64,000 bases of DNA, from the NCBI GenBank assembly GCA_964057225.1, contig OZ059898.1, forward strand, positions 20,747,267 to 20,811,266, in the 5' to 3' direction. Under the pieces are notes generated by a model that saw only the letters and a program-made list of their open reading frames with translations, ran no database searches and had not been told where the DNA came from. Shown here in pieces: positions 62,476-64,000 of this stretch (the first letter of the stretch is position 1; every line of letters starts with the position of its first letter). Source of the DNA: Auanema rhodensis. Lineage: Eukaryota > Nematoda > Chromadorea > Rhabditida > Rhabditidae. Both the position numbers and the translations under genes were made by a program.

Positions 62476-64000
62476 ACTTTGAAATTTACGTGAACTTTAA
62501 TTTATGCTAATTAAATGTACACGTGATGTGCACTTGGTATGTAACTAGCTTCACGTAAAAGATAAAGAGATGCGGTTTTCAAAATTAGATTTCCCATGTC
62601 CATATTAGTCTAAAAACAAATTTTTATTGATACTGGTTCATGGTAACCATGACTTTGAAATTTACGTGAACTTTAATTTATGCTAATTAAATGTACACGT
62701 GATGTGCACTTGGTATGTAACTAGCTTCACGTAAAAGATAAAGAGATGCGGTTTTCAAAATTAGATTTCCCATGTCCATATTAGTCTAAAAACAAATTTT
62801 TATTGATACTGGTTCATGGTAACCATGACTTTGAAATTTACGTGAACTTTAATTTATGCTAATTAAATGTACACGTGATGTGCACTTGGTATGTAACTAG
62901 CTTCACGTAAAAGATAAAGAGATGCGGTTTTCAAAATTAGATTTCCCATGTCCATATTAGTCTAAAAACAAATTTTTATTGATACTGGTTCATGGTAACC
63001 ATGACTTTGAAATTTACGTGAACTTTAATTTATACTAATTAAATGTACACGTGATGTGCACTTGGTATGTAACTCGCTTCACGTAAAAGATAAAGAGATG
63101 CGGTTTTCAAAATTAGATTTCCCATGTCCATATTAGTCTAAAAACAAATTTTTATTGATATTGGTTCATGGTAACCATGACTTTGAAATTTACGTGAACT
63201 TTAATTTATGCTAATTAAATGTACACGTGATGTGCACTTGGTATGTAACTCGCTTCACGTGAAAGATAAAGAGATGCGGTTTTCGAAATTAGATTCCCCA
63301 TGTCCATATTAGTCTAAAAACAAATTTTTATTGATATTGGTTCATGGTAACCATGACTTTGAAATTTACGTGAACTTTAATTTATGCTAATTAAATGTAC
63401 ACGTGATGTGCACTTGGTATGTAACTCGCTTCACGTGAAAGATAAAGAGATGCGATTTTCAAAATTAGATTCCCCATGTCCATTTTAGTCTAAAAACAAA
63501 TTTTTATTGATATTGGTTCATGGTAACCATGACTTTGAAATTTACGTGAACTTTAATTTATGCTAATTAAATGTACACGTGATGTGCACTTGGTATGTAA
63601 CTCGCTTCACGTGAAAGATAAAGAGATGCGGTTTTCAAAATTAGATTCCCCATGTCCATATTAGTCTAAAAACAAATTTTTATTGATATTGGTTCATGGT
63701 AACCATGACTTTGAAATTTACGTGAACTTTAATTTATGCTAATTAAATGTACACGTGATGTGCACTTGGTATGTAACTCGCTTCACGTGAAAGATAAAGA
63801 GATGCGGTTTTCAAAATTAGTTTCCCCATGTCCATATTAGTCTAAAAACAAATTTTTATTGATATTGGTTCATGGTCACCATGACTTTGAAATTTACGTG
63901 AACTTTAATTTATGCTAATTAAATGTACACGTGATGTGCACTTGGTATGTAACTCGCTTCACGTGAAAGATAAAGAGATGCGGTTTTCAAAATTAGATTC
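62476..64000 (+). repeat. 14-mer-spaced pair, right copy, running off the window
   Basis: This is the counterpart of 60012-61536, still matching at the last base of the window, so the duplicated segment and the array both continue beyond 64000. The last 117 bases (63884-64000) are a truncated monomer cut by the window edge, not a real array end. Confidence 0.84.

Larger units (their letters stand above)
1..64000 (+). repeat. 176-bp satellite DNA array, 363 full monomers plus one partial
   Basis: The entire window is a direct tandem array. The phase marker ACTTTGAAAT recurs every 176 bp (for example 1, 177, 353, 524, 700, 10028, 19883, 40123, 50157, 63884), and the arithmetic closes exactly once five small indels are included. 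All copies are in one orientation, and no unrelated sequence interrupts them. The consensus has 26 C and 30 G in 176 bases, about 32% G+C. Copies usually differ from consensus at zero to about six sites, drawn mostly from a small set of recurrent variants. Unit length and homogeneity are typical of a eukaryotic centromeric, pericentromeric or subtelomeric satellite; which one cannot be told from sequence alone. I do not recognise the family. No stretch of the window holds a gene, so this entry accounts for all of it. Confidence 0.98.

Noticed and set aside
1-64000. CRISPR array
   Set aside because: Regular repeats are present, but there are no unique spacers: the whole 176-bp unit is repeated, far longer than CRISPR units, with no cas genes.
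1-64000. 5S rDNA or other tandem RNA gene cluster
   Set aside because: I saw no recognisable 5S internal control region, tRNA A/B boxes, snRNA features or T-run terminator pattern in the monomer. G+C is too low for an RNA gene of this kind.
1-64000. Transposon, LTR or retroelement origin within the window
   Set aside because: No target-site duplications, terminal repeats, polyA, primer-binding site or coding remnants were seen. All sequence is explained by the monomer.
1-64000. Telomeric repeats or array boundary
   Set aside because: There are no short G-rich telomere-type runs, and the phase is continuous from first to last base, so no boundary lies in the window.
1-64000. Assembly artefact generating the long array
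   Set aside because: It cannot be excluded from sequence alone, but the graded private variants, unique indels and mosaic order argue against simple repetition of one read or contig.

Overview
The whole 64,000-base window is one uninterrupted head-to-tail array of a single AT-rich satellite DNA. Counting from base 1 (the phase that begins ACTTTGAAAT), it holds 363 complete monomers (1-63883) and a 117-base partial 364th (63884-64000). The monomer is 176 bp and the hand-derived consensus is about 32% G+C. Every copy lies on the same strand. I saw no array edge, inversion, transposon insertion, gene, RNA gene or unique spacer. Such an array indicates nuclear DNA of a eukaryote: a pericentromeric, centromeric or subtelomeric satellite block. 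The monomer length fits the nucleosome-sized centromeric satellites common in plants and also found in animals. I do not recognise the sequence as a named satellite and cannot assign a species. Centromeric function is only a possibility.

Variants are written with monomer positions 1-176; for example C72A means C at monomer position 72 changed to A. The array is homogeneous, and most variation is a limited set of recurrent point variants: G31A, G50C, C72A, C74T, G82A, G100A, C105T, A106G, T111C, C117T, C120T, T148G, T158C, T163G, A170C. These occur in fixed orders, giving local higher-order repeats of 3, 4, 6, 9, 10, 13, 14, 15, 17 and 18/15 monomers. The arrangement is a patchwork, not one array-wide higher-order unit. 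Only five length changes exist: -5 bp at 440/441, -1 near 10865, +1 near 41217, +1 near 44561 and -1 near 59801. They sum to -5, exactly the phase shift between the first and last monomer.

Layout: 1-2.6 kb, relatively diverged monomers with many private changes; 2.6-4.6 kb, 4-mer repeats; 6.0-8.6 kb, 8-mer and 3-mer repeats; 8.6-13.0 kb, 10-mer tandem pair; 13.4-17.4 kb, 5-mer and 9-mer repeats; 17.8-20.4 kb, a second copy of 8.6-11.3 kb; 19.0-24.1 kb, 15-mer/14-mer pair; 27.8-32.0 kb, very regular 10-mer; 34.3-35.6 kb, 6-mer pair; 38.7-47.3 kb, 6-mer units and a large duplicated segment tagged by a shared 1-bp insertion; 48.6-51.9 kb, 13-mer offset pair; 53.7-58.6 kb, 17-mer pair; 60.0-64.0 kb, 14-mer pair running off the window.

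Within the monomer the notable structure is a set of short dyads: TTTAATT/AATTAAA, CACGTG, TTCACGTGAA and TCATGGT-N-ACCATGA. There are also three ACGT cores spaced 33 and 32 bp apart. No coding or multi-gene system is present. The interest lies in the array's duplication history and the conserved dyads. All comparisons were made by eye from diagnostic bases, not by computed alignment.
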